Source of the DNA: DASVBE01 sp963770375 | GTDB taxonomy: Bacteria > Actinomycetota > Actinomycetes > Streptosporangiales > Streptosporangiaceae | NCBI GenBank assembly: GCA_963770375.1 | Contig: CAVYPM010000029.1 | Span: 248,001-312,000 of the forward strand | Length of the DNA stretch: 64,000 nucleotides | Direction: 5' to 3' | Part shown: positions 16,933 to 25,874 of the stretch, piece after piece | Layout of the letters: the number at the start of each line of letters is the position of its first letter | Position numbering within the stretch: the first letter of the stretch is position 1 | The notes under the pieces: generated by a model | The model's input: only the letters and a program-made list of their open reading frames with translations | What the model was told of the DNA's origin: nothing | Database searches by the model: none | Translations under genes and position numbers: made by a program

Positions 16933-18342
16933 GTGGCGACCCTCCTGGACCAGCGGCGAGCACCTGCCCGGCCGGCCTGGACCCTGGCCGCGGCCGTGCT
17001 CGGCTTCTTCATGATCACGCTGGATGCGCTGGTGGCCAGCATCGCGGTGCCGTCGATCCGGCACGACCTCGGCGGCGGGATCACCGGGCTGCAGTGGGTG
17101 CTCGACGGGTACACGCTGATGTTCGCCACGCTGCTGCTGTCGGCCGGGGCGCTGGCCGACCGGATCGGGGCGCGCCGCGCGTTCGCGGGCGGTCTGGTGG
17201 TGTTCGCCGTGGCCTCGGCGGCCTGCGGGCTGGCGCCCAGCCTGACCGCGCTCGTGGTGGCCCGGTTCGTGCAGGGCGCGTCGGCCGCGGTGCTGATGCC
17301 GTCGTCGATGTCGCTGATCCGGCAGGAGTACGCCGATCCGGCCCGGCGGGCGCGGGCGGTGGCGACGTGGGGCATGGGCGGCGCGGTCGCGGCGTCGTCG
17401 GGGCCGCTGCTCGGCGGGCTGCTGACGCTGGTCAGCTGGCGGATGATCTTCTTCGTCAACGTGCCGGCCGCGGTGGCCGCGCTGGTCCTGCTGGCGCGGA
17501 CGGAGGTCTCGCCGCGGCGTTCGGTGCCGTTCGACGGTGCCGGGCAGGCCGCCGCGGTGCTGGCGATGGGCGCGCTGACCTACGGGGCCATCGAGGCCGG
17601 GCCGGCCGGGCTGACCGCGCCGCGGGTGATCTGGGCGTTCGGGGTGGCCCTGGCCGGGCTGGCGCTGTTCCTGGTGACCCAGGCCCGGGTCGCGCACCCG
17701 ATGGTGCCGCGGGGCCTGTTCCGGTCCCGGGCGGTGCCGGGCGCGATGGCGGTCGGCTTCGCGTTCGTGGTCGGCTACTACGGGGTGCCGTTCGTCATGA
17801 GCCTCTACCTGCAGTCGGTGCGGGGCCTGTCCCCGCTGGCGGCGGGCGCGGCGTTCGTGCCGATGATGGCGACCGGCGCGACCCTGACCCCGCTCAGCCC
17901 GCGTCTGGCGGCCCGGCTCGGCGCGCGGGCGCTGACCGCGGGCGGCATGGTGCTGATGACGGCGGGCCTGGTGAGCCTGGCGGTGGTCGTTGCCGCGCCC
18001 GGGTCGGCGGCGGTGCCGGTCTGGGCGGTGGCCGCGCTGATGATCCCGGTCGGCCTGGCCGGGCCGCTGGTCACGCCGCCGGTCACGATGGCGCTGCTGG
18101 ACAGCGTCCCGGCCGGCCAGGCCGGCACGGCCAGCGGCGTGTTCAACACCAGCCGCCAGGCCGGCGGGGCGCTAGCGGTCGCCGTGTTCGGCGCGCTGCT
18201 CGCGCACCGGGCCACGTTCCTCGCTGGCCTGCGGGTTAGCCTGCTGCTCGCCGCGGGCGTGGCCCTCGCCGCCGCGGTGGCCGGCCTGGTCCTGCTGCGG
18301 CACCGGGAGACCGGTGGCCTCACCGATCTCGTCCAGGAGTGA
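16933..18342 (+). CDS. MFS transporter, DHA2 (EmrB/QacA) family
   Basis: A 469-residue major-facilitator exporter of the 14-helix drug:H+ antiporter 2 group. Seen: helix 1 with FFMITLDALVASIAVPSI (family motif D), QWVLDGYTLMFATLLLSAGALADRIGARRAF (motif A), LVVARFVQGASAAVLMPSSMSL, the motif C region AVAASSGPLLGGLL, and GTASGVFNTSRQAGGALAVA in the second half. GTG 16933 is the best start; it sits inside a small ACGCA-TAGT-TGCGT inverted repeat (16921-16934) and lacks a ribosome-binding site, so a leaderless mRNA or an operator is possible. Substrate unknown. Confidence 0.85.
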   Translation: MATLLDQRRAPARPAWTLAAAVLGFFMITLDALVASIAVPSIRHDLGGGITGLQWVLDGYTLMFATLLLSAGALADRIGARRAFAGGLVVFAVASAACGLAPSLTALVVARFVQGASAAVLMPSSMSLIRQEYADPARRARAVATWGMGGAVAASSGPLLGGLLTLVSWRMIFFVNVPAAVAALVLLARTEVSPRRSVPFDGAGQAAAVLAMGALTYGAIEAGPAGLTAPRVIWAFGVALAGLALFLVTQARVAHPMVPRGLFRSRAVPGAMAVGFAFVVGYYGVPFVMSLYLQSVRGLSPLAAGAAFVPMMATGATLTPLSPRLAARLGARALTAGGMVLMTAGLVSLAVVVAAPGSAAVPVWAVAALMIPVGLAGPLVTPPVTMALLDSVPAGQAGTASGVFNTSRQAGGALAVAVFGALLAHRATFLAGLRVSLLLAAGVALAAAVAGLVLLRHRETGGLTDLVQE

Positions 18343-18877
18343 CCAGTCGCCCGCCGCGCTCAGGCGGTTCAGCAGGACGCTGACCTGGTCGTCCGCGCCC
18401 GCATTGTGAAGGCACCAGGCCAGGGTGACGACGCATGCTCCGGTCATCCAGCTCACACTGGCCAGCCGGGTCGCGGGCCAGGAGCGCGGCCACCTGCTGG
18501 CCGGCGCCCGCCTCGCGCAGGCTTTCCAGCAGGAGGGCGGTCGCGCCGGGGTGGGAGATGTCGGCGTGCCCGGCCGGGTCGCGGGCCAGCAGCACGGCGG
18601 CTTGCTCGTGGGCACCGGCCTTCCGGAGGCCGGTCAGCAGGCAGGCCACGTTGCCCGGCCAGGTCAGGTCGGCGTGGCCAGCCGGGTCCCGGGCCAGCAG
18701 GTCCTGGATGTCCTCGGCGGTGCCGCACTTCCGCAGGTTGCCGAGCACGATGGCCACCATCATCGGGTCGCCGAGATCCGCGTCCGCGACGCTCATGAGG
18801 TCGCTGTTACAGGTGGGGCAGGTCTCCGTCTCGGCTGTCTCGGCCGACTGGGCTGTCTCGGCCGCCTCGTCGGTCAT
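18320..18877 (-). CDS. Helical-repeat protein with N-terminal CxxC, apparently frameshifted
   Basis: The 185-residue frame begins with an acidic/Ala-rich segment and CPTCNSD (possible zinc knuckle). It then shows tandem units of about 35 residues built on the pattern LLARDPAGHADLTWPG, VACLLTGLRKAGAHEQAAV. Two and a half units are clear. A fourth unit (MTGACVVTLAWCLHNAG, ADDQVSVLLNRL) continues in another frame after one extra base near 18448 and runs to a stop at 18172, inside the 3' end of the MFS gene. Such alpha-helical repeats are common in actinobacterial proteins of unknown function, often fused to signalling domains; here they stand alone. The listed 3' end is the stop of the starting frame. 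Confidence 0.6.
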   Translation of the reverse strand: MTDEAAETAQSAETAETETCPTCNSDLMSVADADLGDPMMVAIVLGNLRKCGTAEDIQDLLARDPAGHADLTWPGNVACLLTGLRKAGAHEQAAVLLARDPAGHADISHPGATALLLESLREAGAGQQVAALLARDPAGQCELDDRSMRRHPGLVPSQCGRGRPGQRPAEPPERGGRLVTPGRDR

Positions 18878-19104
18878 GGGCGTCCCCTCGTGCCTTGGTG
18901 CAGTGGGTCCGGCCCGCGGCTGCTCGCTGAGACAGGTTCTGCTTCCGGCAGCCTAATCCCAGCTGGGTCACACCGAAATCACATTATGTTCGCCCTGTTC
19001 ACCGAGCCTTTCCTGGGAAACTGGCCAGGTGAGCGGCTCGCCGGTTCCTGCTGTGCCCGACCGGGCGGCGCGGGCGGCGCTGCCGGGCGCGCCGTGGGTC
19101 CCGG

Positions 19105-19623
19105 CTAGCCGGCCCGGCGGTCTGTCTCCTCGTCGGCGGGCTGGGATGGCCAGGTGAACACCGTGGCTGGCCACCACTCGTGGGGGACCTGGCGGGTGGT
19201 GACGTTCAGCCTGTTCCAGGCGTTGGTCAGCGTGATGTGCAGGATGAGGCACGCCAGCGCCGGCTCGCCGAAGTGCCGGGCGGCCTCGGCGTAGATCTCG
19301 TCGGGAACCGGGTCGGCGCGGTCGCTGAGCCGGGTGGCGGCCTCGGCCAGGGCCAGGGCGGCCCGCTCCGCACCGGTGTAGAACGGGGCGTCCCGCCAGG
19401 CGCCGACGGACCAGATCCGCTCGTCGGGTTCGCCTTCGTCCTTCAGGTCCTGGGCGTGCACGTCGACGCAGACGCTGCAGCCGTTGATCTGGCTGACCCG
19501 CAGATGGACCAGGCCGGTGAGCGTGCGCGGCAGGCCGCCCTTCCCGGCGGCGATCGCGAGCGCCTGCAGGGCGTCGAACGCGCCGGGGACGCTGAGGGCC
19601 GGGTTAGCCATCCGTGCTGGCAT
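19105..19623 (-). CDS. Carboxymuconolactone decarboxylase-family (AhpD-like) protein
   Basis: A 172-residue AhpD-like protein. Seen: the redox motif NGCSVCVDVHAQDLK (CxxC followed by His), preceded by LVHLRVSQI, and the helical C-terminus with ALACLILHITLTNAWNRLNV. These proteins act as alkylhydroperoxidase-type reductants or decarboxylases. ATG 19623 is chosen over an in-frame ATG at 19677 because AAGGAGA sits 8 bases before it. It diverges from the small gene at 19701. A paralogue with the same CxxC lies at 33180 next to the ECF41 sigma factor; here no sigma gene is adjacent. Confidence 0.88.
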   Translation of the reverse strand: MPARMANPALSVPGAFDALQALAIAAGKGGLPRTLTGLVHLRVSQINGCSVCVDVHAQDLKDEGEPDERIWSVGAWRDAPFYTGAERAALALAEAATRLSDRADPVPDEIYAEAARHFGEPALACLILHITLTNAWNRLNVTTRQVPHEWWPATVFTWPSQPADEETDRRAG

Positions 19624-19700
19624 GACCTTGTCTCCTTGAGGCGTCGTGCCGGTATGCGGTGTCATCAGATACGACAACCTGCGGGGGAGGAATGTGACAG

Positions 19701-20024
19701 ATGACTGAGCCCGATCGGCTCGAGGCGGAGCGAACCATCAGGGAACTGCGCGCCGCGGGCCGGCTGGCGGAGGCGGCGCGGCTGGTAGGCCGCCTCGGCC
19801 CGTACGGCGTGGCCGACGGCCCGGACGCGACGACGTCGCTGGGCGCGGCCGTGCTCGAGGAGTACGGAGATCAGCTGGCCGCGACTGATCCGTCTGCGGC
19901 GGATGCCGCCTACCGGGACGGTGCCGCTGACCAGCGGTCCTTCGCCGGCGGCGCGACCTCCGGCGGCGAGGGCCTGGCCCGCATCGCCGAAGCCGACCGC
20001 ATCGAGGCCAAGCGGCGGCACTAG
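19701..20024 (+). CDS. Small hypothetical protein (107 residues)
   Basis: Starts at ATG 19701, eleven bases after GGAGG. The sequence is hydrophilic, Ala/Arg-rich and predicted helical: TIRELRAAGRLAEAARLVGRL near the N-terminus resembles a single tetratricopeptide-like helix pair, and DPSAADAAYRDGA follows. No signal peptide, membrane helix or recognisable domain. Codon third positions are GC-rich as expected for a real gene. Function unknown. Confidence 0.55.
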   Translation: MTEPDRLEAERTIRELRAAGRLAEAARLVGRLGPYGVADGPDATTSLGAAVLEEYGDQLAATDPSAADAAYRDGAADQRSFAGGATSGGEGLARIAEADRIEAKRRH

Positions 20025-20809
20025 CCGGCGCCGAGCCGGACCGTGGGAAGATGCGGCCGTGTCCGGGGTCGCTCTTGGCAGCAACGCTCATCTTCGCGCG
20101 GCCGCACCGGCGCAAGGATCTGACCCAGTGCTTTGTCGCGCTGCTGGAGTGGCCCGGTGCGGACCGTCGATTTCCCCGGCATCGATCACCCGATGATCAT
20201 CGTCAGCTTTCTCCGGCGGCGGCGTCTGAGCATCGAGTTCAGGGACGACGCGCCCGACGACGAGCAGCCGCGCCTCGGCGCGTGGCTCGAACTGCGCGCC
20301 GACGACCCGGCAGCCCGCCGCCGAGATGCGATGATCTTGACAGGACCTTTGGCGCGCCCACACGCCACGCCTGGCCAGCGGCACGTTGACGCCAGAGCCA
20401 GGCACAGGGGCCGCTAGCCGGTCGTCATAAAAGGCCCAGGCCGCGGTCAGCACACTTTCAGCTTTCTCCCAGGTATCCGGGCGACGATGGATCTAGGCCA
20501 GGCCAGCCGATCCGTGGCTTGACGCGCTGCGACTGTGGATCACCGGCCCTGCGGCCCCGGTCGCGGGCCTGGGCTTGGGCCGCACATGCCGTCGGCGGGC
20601 TGACGCTGCACGCGCTGATGATCCTCTGCACCTGAGGCCTGTGGCTCCGGTGTACTGGGCGCGCAAGAGCAGGATCGAGCGCACTTCCAAGTTCTGCGCA
20701 GCGTGACCGGCGAGCCCCCTGCCCTGACCCGGCGATCGGGGGCCGCCAGCACTATCACAGCTCCCCGGGCGGAGATACCACGCCGGGGTGATACAGGAAA
20801 GGATCCCAT
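20025..20809. other. No confident gene
   Basis: About 785 bases with several short overlapping open frames but no clear winner. The least unlikely is on the plus strand near 20190-20415 (MIIVSFLRRRRLSIEF start), with no recognisable homology. GC content is somewhat lower than in flanking genes, consistent with non-coding or decayed DNA. Confidence 0.4.
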
Positions 20810-21364
20810 TTGAAGAGGATCTTGCTCACCGCTGCGGCTGGTGCCGCAGCCCTGGCCGGGCCAGCCGCCGTGGCTGCGCCCGCGATGGCCGCACCTGCAC
20901 AGGCCGCGGTCGTCTCCTACCCCACGGTGTTCCGCCTGGCTGCGGCTTGCAACCAGCCAGCGGCCGACTACGGCCGGGGGATCGCCCTCGGGGGCTGGGC
21001 CAGCGGGTACCGGCAGATCACCTTGTCCACCCGCAACAAGATCACACTCCAGTGGCGTGACGTGCGCCCGCCCGACGAGACGCACGACTACGGGACCATG
21101 ACCCTCGGCTATGGCAGCCGGTATCTGCGGGTGGACCGCACGCACGCCTGGCTGGGCACCGCCAAGCAGGTGTTTTCCGTCTATGCCGGGTACGGGGACG
21201 CCTGTGGCGGGCCGCGCCGGGTTCACCTCGGTGAGGCCAATGGCCGCCCGGGGCCGCTGGAGTGGACGGGCGAGGGCAGGACGCTCCGGGCCGAGGATCA
21301 CCGCGCCACTCCCATTTCGCGGGTGATGCATCAGGTGTGGGCCTGGACGGGGGGCCCGGCCTGA
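20810..21364 (+). CDS. Secreted protein of unknown function
   Basis: A 184-residue protein starting at TTG 20810 with AAAGGA nine bases upstream. The first 30 residues form a classical signal peptide (MKRILLTAAAGAAALAGPAA, then Ala-rich with AxA cleavage sites around AMAAPAQAA). The mature part is a small, Trp/Tyr-containing, probably beta-rich domain with two cysteines (AAACNQPA and GYGDACGG) that could form a disulfide. I do not recognise a family. No ATG alternative gives a complete signal peptide. It stands alone between unannotatable DNA and a broken gene. Confidence 0.65.
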   Translation: MKRILLTAAAGAAALAGPAAVAAPAMAAPAQAAVVSYPTVFRLAAACNQPAADYGRGIALGGWASGYRQITLSTRNKITLQWRDVRPPDETHDYGTMTLGYGSRYLRVDRTHAWLGTAKQVFSVYAGYGDACGGPRRVHLGEANGRPGPLEWTGEGRTLRAEDHRATPISRVMHQVWAWTGGPA

Positions 21365-21606
21365 TCAGCTGACAGTCAGCACCTCGGCAGAGCCCGCATC
21401 CTCAGTCAGGGGCGCGGGCTCTGGCATGCCGGTCCACGCCCTGATCATCTCCCGCATGCCGTCGGTGCTGGACAGCCCGCGCCGCTTGCACTCAGCCAGG
21501 AACGCATCCCGCAGCTCGCCCTCGATCCGCCCCGCGCTGCGGTTCGGTGTCAGCTGCCCACTCCGTTCAGCAGGGCCCGCAGCGCCTCGCGCTCGGACTG
21601 CTTCAT
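21365..21606 (-). pseudogene. Small ribbon-helix-helix-like protein, frameshifted
   Basis: Reads MKQSEREALRALLNGVG from ATG 21606 in one frame, then after one missing base near 21555 continues as GRIEGELRDAFLAECKRR, GLSSTDGMREMIRAWTGM in another frame to the stop at 21365. The second part looks like a CopG/MetJ-type ribbon-helix-helix segment (a strand followed by two helices), as in plasmid-type or antitoxin regulators. No toxin gene is adjacent. Its location in a decayed stretch favours true degeneration. Identification is by pattern only. Confidence 0.45.
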
Positions 21607-22151
21607 CTGTCCGGCCCGAGCCCGCTTGCCAACAGCGACGCCAAAGCACGTAGATCGGCGGGTCGGCGCGCGTTCTTCCTGACCTCCTCCATCACTCAGC
21701 GTGATGCCCCGCCCGACGCGGCCGCTGCTACGCCCCCAGTCTGGTGGCCTTAGTGGGCGAGGTACCGTCGATGTTGCGGGCGATCGGCGCAGCCGTGGTG
21801 ACAAGATCACGCCAGACCAGGCGCGCCCTATGCGGCATGACCGGACATTGCCTGGGCAAGCTGGAGCGGATACTTATGCGAGCTTTCCAGGTCGCCGCTG
21901 ACGCGGCCTGCTTAAGCGGCGAGCTGCCGACGGCGCTGGCCGGGTCGCCTGATTCTGGGCCGGTGTCGGCTTGAATCCGATCAAGACGCTGCCCTCCAGA
22001 GTGGTAGATCTGCGCGTCGCTTCCCGCACTGTCGACGTGGCCGTGAGCAGCTCATAATCGGCTGCGCGCCGCTAGGCGCCTGGGCGGCTGGTCGTGCGGG
22101 GAGCGCCTGGGGAGCGCCCGTGGCGTGACTCCCGGGGCAGGGGCAGCACCG
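21607..22151. other. No confident gene
   Basis: Roughly 545 bases with stops in most frames, no ribosome-binding site plus start of note and lower GC than average. Nothing recognised. Confidence 0.45.
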
Positions 22152-22337
22152 TCAGCTAAGCGCGGCCTCGGCGAGGCGGTCTATTTGGCTGACATCTGCG
22201 GAGGCGGGGAAGCAGATGACGTCATCGGTGCGGGCAGCCTCGAAGCCTGCGAGGTATTGCCTGACGGTGTCTGCGTCGGTCGCGGCGCCTGCGACGACCT
22301 GCTGGGCGTAGTCGCCGAGGAAGGCGTAGTGCCACAC
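22152..22337 (-). pseudogene. C-terminal remnant, possibly of an LLM-class oxidoreductase
   Basis: A 61-codon frame reading YAFLGDYAQQVVAGAATDAD, TVRQYLAGFEAARTDDVICF, then PASADVSQIDRLAEAALS. It looks like the last helices of a luciferase-like (LLM) or F420-dependent oxidoreductase, where the C-terminus typically ends this way after an Asp-Glu-(hydrophobic) strand. Everything upstream of it on this strand is missing, so it is a truncated fragment. Family assignment is tentative. Confidence 0.35.
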
Positions 22338-22411
22338 GCGCGCTTGCCGCGATGTGGGTGCGCGTGCATGCGCGCCAGATCTTGCATGGCTGGCTTTTAG
22401 ACTGGGCGGTC

Positions 22412-23197
22412 ATGGGCTTGCTGGAGGGGAAGCGTGCGCTGGTCACTGGCGGCACCACCGGCCTGGGCCTGGCTATCGCCCAGCGTTTCCTGCACGAAGG
22501 CGCACGGGTGGTGATCACCGGCCGCGATCACGGTCTCGGCGGGAGCGCCGAGCAGGCGCTGGGACCGCAGGCCCGCTTCATCGCCGCGGACGCCGCTGAC
22601 CCGGACGCCGTCGCGTCGTCGGTGAGCGCCACCGTGGACCATCTGCGGGGCCTGGATGTGCTGGTGAATAACGCCGGTGTGGGGGTGACCGCGCGGCTGA
22701 TCGAGACACCGCTGGCCGACTACGAGCGGGTCATGAACGTCAACGTCCGCGGCTACCTGCTGTATGCGCAGCACGCCTATCCGCACCTGGCCCGGCACCG
22801 TGGCTGCATGATCCACATTGCCTCGGACGCCGGGATCTGGGGCGAGCAGGCAACCGGCCTGTACTCGGTGACCAAGGCCGCCGTCATCATGCTGGGAAAG
22901 ATGCTCGCGCTGGACGGCGGCCCCGATGGCGTGCGCTCCAACGTGCTGTGCCCGGGCGACATCTGGCCTGGCATGCGGCACATGGCGCCGCCCGGCCAAG
23001 ATGACACAGGCGAAAACGGCGGCGACTGGCCGGTGCCGCCGATCGGCAGGGTCGGCCAGGCCCGCGACGTCGCAGCCGCAGCGGTGTTCTACGCCAGCCA
23101 GGAAACCGAGTTCATCACCGGGACCACGCTGCTGGTAGACGGCGGCATGACAGCCGGCTACCTGCAGCGCGAACACAGCCCTCAGCCCGGCAACTGA
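22412..23197 (+). CDS. Short-chain dehydrogenase/reductase
   Basis: A 261-residue classical SDR. Seen: the cofactor motif TGGTTGLG at residues 12-19, the NNAG motif in DVLVNNAGVG, the catalytic Ser in HIASDAG and the YSVTK tyrosine/lysine pair, then the CPGDIWPGM loop and the C-terminal GTTLLVDGGMTAGY. The residue after the first cofactor strand is TGRD, which usually means NADP preference. ATG 22412 gives the standard family N-terminus; the frame stays open upstream without a good ribosome-binding site. Substrate unknown. Intact, unlike the second SDR at 25875. Confidence 0.9.
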   Translation: MGLLEGKRALVTGGTTGLGLAIAQRFLHEGARVVITGRDHGLGGSAEQALGPQARFIAADAADPDAVASSVSATVDHLRGLDVLVNNAGVGVTARLIETPLADYERVMNVNVRGYLLYAQHAYPHLARHRGCMIHIASDAGIWGEQATGLYSVTKAAVIMLGKMLALDGGPDGVRSNVLCPGDIWPGMRHMAPPGQDDTGENGGDWPVPPIGRVGQARDVAAAAVFYASQETEFITGTTLLVDGGMTAGYLQREHSPQPGN

Positions 23198-23320
23198 TGA
23201 AAAATCAGCGCCGACGCGGCACCGAGTCAGCGCGACAGGCCACACTCACCGCGGCTACCGTCGCGCTCGGAGAGTATATGAAGCCAGCGGGCTATATCGA
23301 CCGCGGGCGGGAGGGACAGA

Positions 23321-24001
23321 ATGAGATACCGGCATGTCGTGGGTGTAACCGCTCTTGGATGCGCGGCGGCCGCCTGCATCTTCTTGGCCAGACGCTGGCA
23401 GCTGCGGTGGGGCGCGACCGGTCAGGAGTCCAGCGAGCCCTTGCCTGGCGATGACCTCATCGCCGATCCAGACCTCACAGCAACCCGCGCCATCACCGTT
23501 GGTGTTCCGGCCGGTCAGGTATGGCCGTGGATCGCCCAGCTGGGGCAGGGGCGCGGCGGGTTCTACAGCTACGACTTCCTCGAAAACCTGGTCGGCTGCC
23601 ATATCCACAGCGCTGACCGAATCGTGCCCGAGTGGCAGGACGCCGTGGTCGGCGATGAGATCAAGCTCGCTCCCCAGGTCGGTCTTGTCGTGGCCCTTCT
23701 GGAACGGGGGCGATCACTTGTTCTGCGCGGCGGTGTGCCGATGGGGAACGCCCCGCCCCCTTACCACTTCACCTGGGCCTTCGTGCTCCGGGATGAGCTA
23801 TCCGGAGCAACGCGGCTGCTGGTGCGCGAGAGATACGCGTACACGCGGCCGTGGGCCCGGCTCCTGGTCGAGCCGGTTGAGGTGGTCAGCTTCGTGATGA
23901 GCCAGAAGATGCTCCGCGGGATCAGGCACCGGGCCGAATACTCCGCTGCCCTTCAAGGGGAGCCCGGCACCGAACCGGTCTTAGGAGCGGGCGCCGTATG
24001 A
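23321..24001 (+). CDS. Membrane-anchored SRPBCC-like protein
   Basis: A 226-residue protein with GGGAGGGAC before ATG 23321. One N-terminal membrane helix (VVGVTALGCAAAACIFLA) is followed by a soluble domain with PAGQVWPWIAQLGQGRGGFY, SYDFLENLVGC and the IVPEWQDAVVGDEIKL strand, a pattern seen in actinobacterial SRPBCC (START-like ligand-binding) proteins of this length. Such proteins bind hydrophobic ligands; no catalytic residues can be named. It has no obvious operon partner: the SDR ends 123 bases upstream and the following gene is on the other strand. Confidence 0.7.
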   Translation: MRYRHVVGVTALGCAAAACIFLARRWQLRWGATGQESSEPLPGDDLIADPDLTATRAITVGVPAGQVWPWIAQLGQGRGGFYSYDFLENLVGCHIHSADRIVPEWQDAVVGDEIKLAPQVGLVVALLERGRSLVLRGGVPMGNAPPPYHFTWAFVLRDELSGATRLLVRERYAYTRPWARLLVEPVEVVSFVMSQKMLRGIRHRAEYSAALQGEPGTEPVLGAGAV

Positions 24002-24076
24002 GCACATCGCGGCAACTGAGTGAGTGGGAGAAGACGAAATCTAGCCGGCCCGTCGCGGTTCTTTTGGGCTGAATGG

Positions 24077-24969
24077 TTAGGGTGTTGCGGGCGGGTGGAG
24101 CCCGGCCAGGATGGCCTGGCCGTGGTTGGCGACGATGGACAGGTGACCGTCGCCGGGAAACCAGTGGGTGGTGCAGTGGGGGATGAGCTTGGCCAGGTGG
24201 CGGGCCATCACCGGGGGTGCGTTGCGGTCCAGTTCGCCCTGCCAGAGCAGGACCGGGATCTGGATCTGTTCCGGGGACAGCCGCCAGGGGCTGGCCATCA
24301 GCGCCATGTCCTGGACCGCGCCAGCGGCGCCTGGCCGTAGTGCCTCGCGCAGGGCGGCCAGGTAGGCGCTGGCCATCGGGGGGTCGGCGAGCGCGCGGCG
24401 ATCGGGTTCGGGTAGCGCAGCCGCGGTCTGGGCCAGCACTCGCTGTGGGTAGCGGCGCGCCGCCATCCGGACGCCTGCCCAGGTTGCCCTGGCCAGCCAG
24501 GGGCGGGTGCGGCTGGTGCGCCGGATCTTGGCGACCGCGGGATCCAGGCCGGCCACCAGGCCGGCGATCTCGTCGGGCCCGACGCAGGCAACAGGCCGGC
24601 CGCGGTGACCCGTCCGGGCAGCAGCTGGGCACAGGCCAGCGCATAGGGGACGCCACCGGAGTAGCCGAGTACCCCGAACCGGCCAAGGCCCAGCACATCG
24701 GCCAGCGCGCTGACGTCGGCTGGCCAGTCCAGGATGCGGCGGCCGTGCTGCCGGCCCGACCCGCCCAGGCCGGGCCGGTCCACCGCGATCACCCGGAAGC
24801 CGCGCCCCTCCGCGCTGCCTGGTGGCCACATCAGCCATTCCACCGCGCAGCTCGGCGTACCTGGGAAGTACAGCAGCGGAGCGCCTGCACGCAACCCGTA
24901 CTCCCGGTAGGCAAGGCGGCGGCCGCCCGGAACGCGTACCACCGCCCGGTCCTCCCGCACATCCGTCAC
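24077..24969 (-). pseudogene. Alpha/beta hydrolase, single-base frameshift
   Basis: From GTG 24969 the first frame reads RRLAYREYG, LLYFPGTPSCAVEWLM (oxyanion region), RVIAVDRPGLGGS and the nucleophile elbow GYSGGVPYALACA. After a missing base near 24587 the second frame gives PDEIAGLVAGLDPAVAKIRR, the cap domain, IPVLLWQGELDRNAPPVMA (acid loop) and HWFPGDGHLSIV (catalytic His). All three triad positions are thus present but split. The rejoined protein would be about 297 residues, normal for the family. Either a sequencing indel or a recent inactivation. Confidence 0.7.
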
Positions 24970-25170
24970 CCGCCCAGCATGGCCGGCCGGACGGCCAGAA
25001 CCAGTGCCGAACGACCCGCCAGCCTCAGCCACATGGCCCACCGGAATGCGTGACGACGGCATGAAGCCCATGAGCTATCCACACGCCCAGAGCGGCATGT
25101 GAGTGCTCAGGCAGACCGGTCGGATCAGCGGACTGACGGTGCCGTCGAGCGCATCTAGAGAACGTATGGG

Positions 25171-25779
25171 CTATCTGCCGAGGGCGAGAGCGAGGAGGGT
25201 ATCGACCGCAGTTTCGAACGGACGGGTACTCCGTTGCACCTGGGCGAGTAGAAGCCCTCCTTGGAGCGTGGCGAGCAGAGTCGTGGCGAGGTCGTCCGGG
25301 TCGATGTCGGACGGGAGTTTCCCGTCGGCATGGAGGGATCTGCAGTCCATCGCTGATGGCGGCTGCCCACTGATCGAACCCGGCCGCGATGAGCGCTCGG
25401 GCCTCGGGGTCGCTCTCGGCGAGTTGACCACCGAGCGAACCAAGTGGGCAGCCGCCTCTTTGCTTGGGTGCGCCTCGCCGCGGTGATCACCATCTTCCGC
25501 CAGGCTTCGACTCCGTTCGCGCTGCCGAGCGCGTGCCGTGTTGCGATTGACGATGGTGTCGGCTTGGTAGTCGATGACCGCCTGCACGAGTTCGTTCTTG
25601 TCGGGGAAGTAGTGGTACATCTGCGAGCCGCTGACTTCCGCCGCCACCTTGACGTCTTCCAAGGTGGTGCCCGCCACCCCGCGCTCATGGATCAGGGCGG
25701 CGGCCTCCTCCACTATTCGTGCCCGGGTGCGTGCTCCCTTGGGGGTGAGCCTCGGCCGGTCACTCGTCTCGTTGGCCAT
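25171..25779 (-). pseudogene. TetR-family regulator with three single-base frameshifts
   Basis: The helix-turn-helix half is intact from ATG 25779: ARTRARIVEEAAALIHERG, VAGTTLEDVKVAAEVSGSQM, YHYFPDKNELVQAVIDYQ. The ligand-binding half moves through three frames: HALGSANGVEAWRKMVI near 25510, then GCPLGSLGGQLAESDPEA near 25430, then back to the starting frame for DPDDLATTLLATLQGGLLLA, to the stop at 25171. Each step is one extra base, so the final frame is restored. Divergent from the SDR at 25875 with a clear palindrome between them. Confidence 0.7.
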
Positions 25780-25800
25780 CCACCAAGGCTAGCAGGATTT

Positions 25801-25834
25801 TGGGTTTGACAACCCAGTGCCCCAGGGCTAAAGT
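25801..25834 (+). promoter_or_regulatory. Promoter with overlapping TetR operator
   Basis: TTGACA (25806-25811), a 17-bp spacer and TAAAGT (25829-25834) make a near-consensus promoter for the SDR gene. The perfect inverted repeat TGGGTT-TGAC-AACCCA (25801-25816) covers the -35 box, where a TetR repressor would block polymerase. A further AACCCA half-site lies at 25844-25849. Confidence 0.75.
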
Positions 25835-25874
25835 GAGTCACGTAACCCATTTTGACGAGAGGACGACACGCCGC

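Noticed and set aside
21365..21606. Toxin-antitoxin pair
   Set aside because: Only a broken ribbon-helix-helix piece is visible and no toxin-like gene is adjacent.
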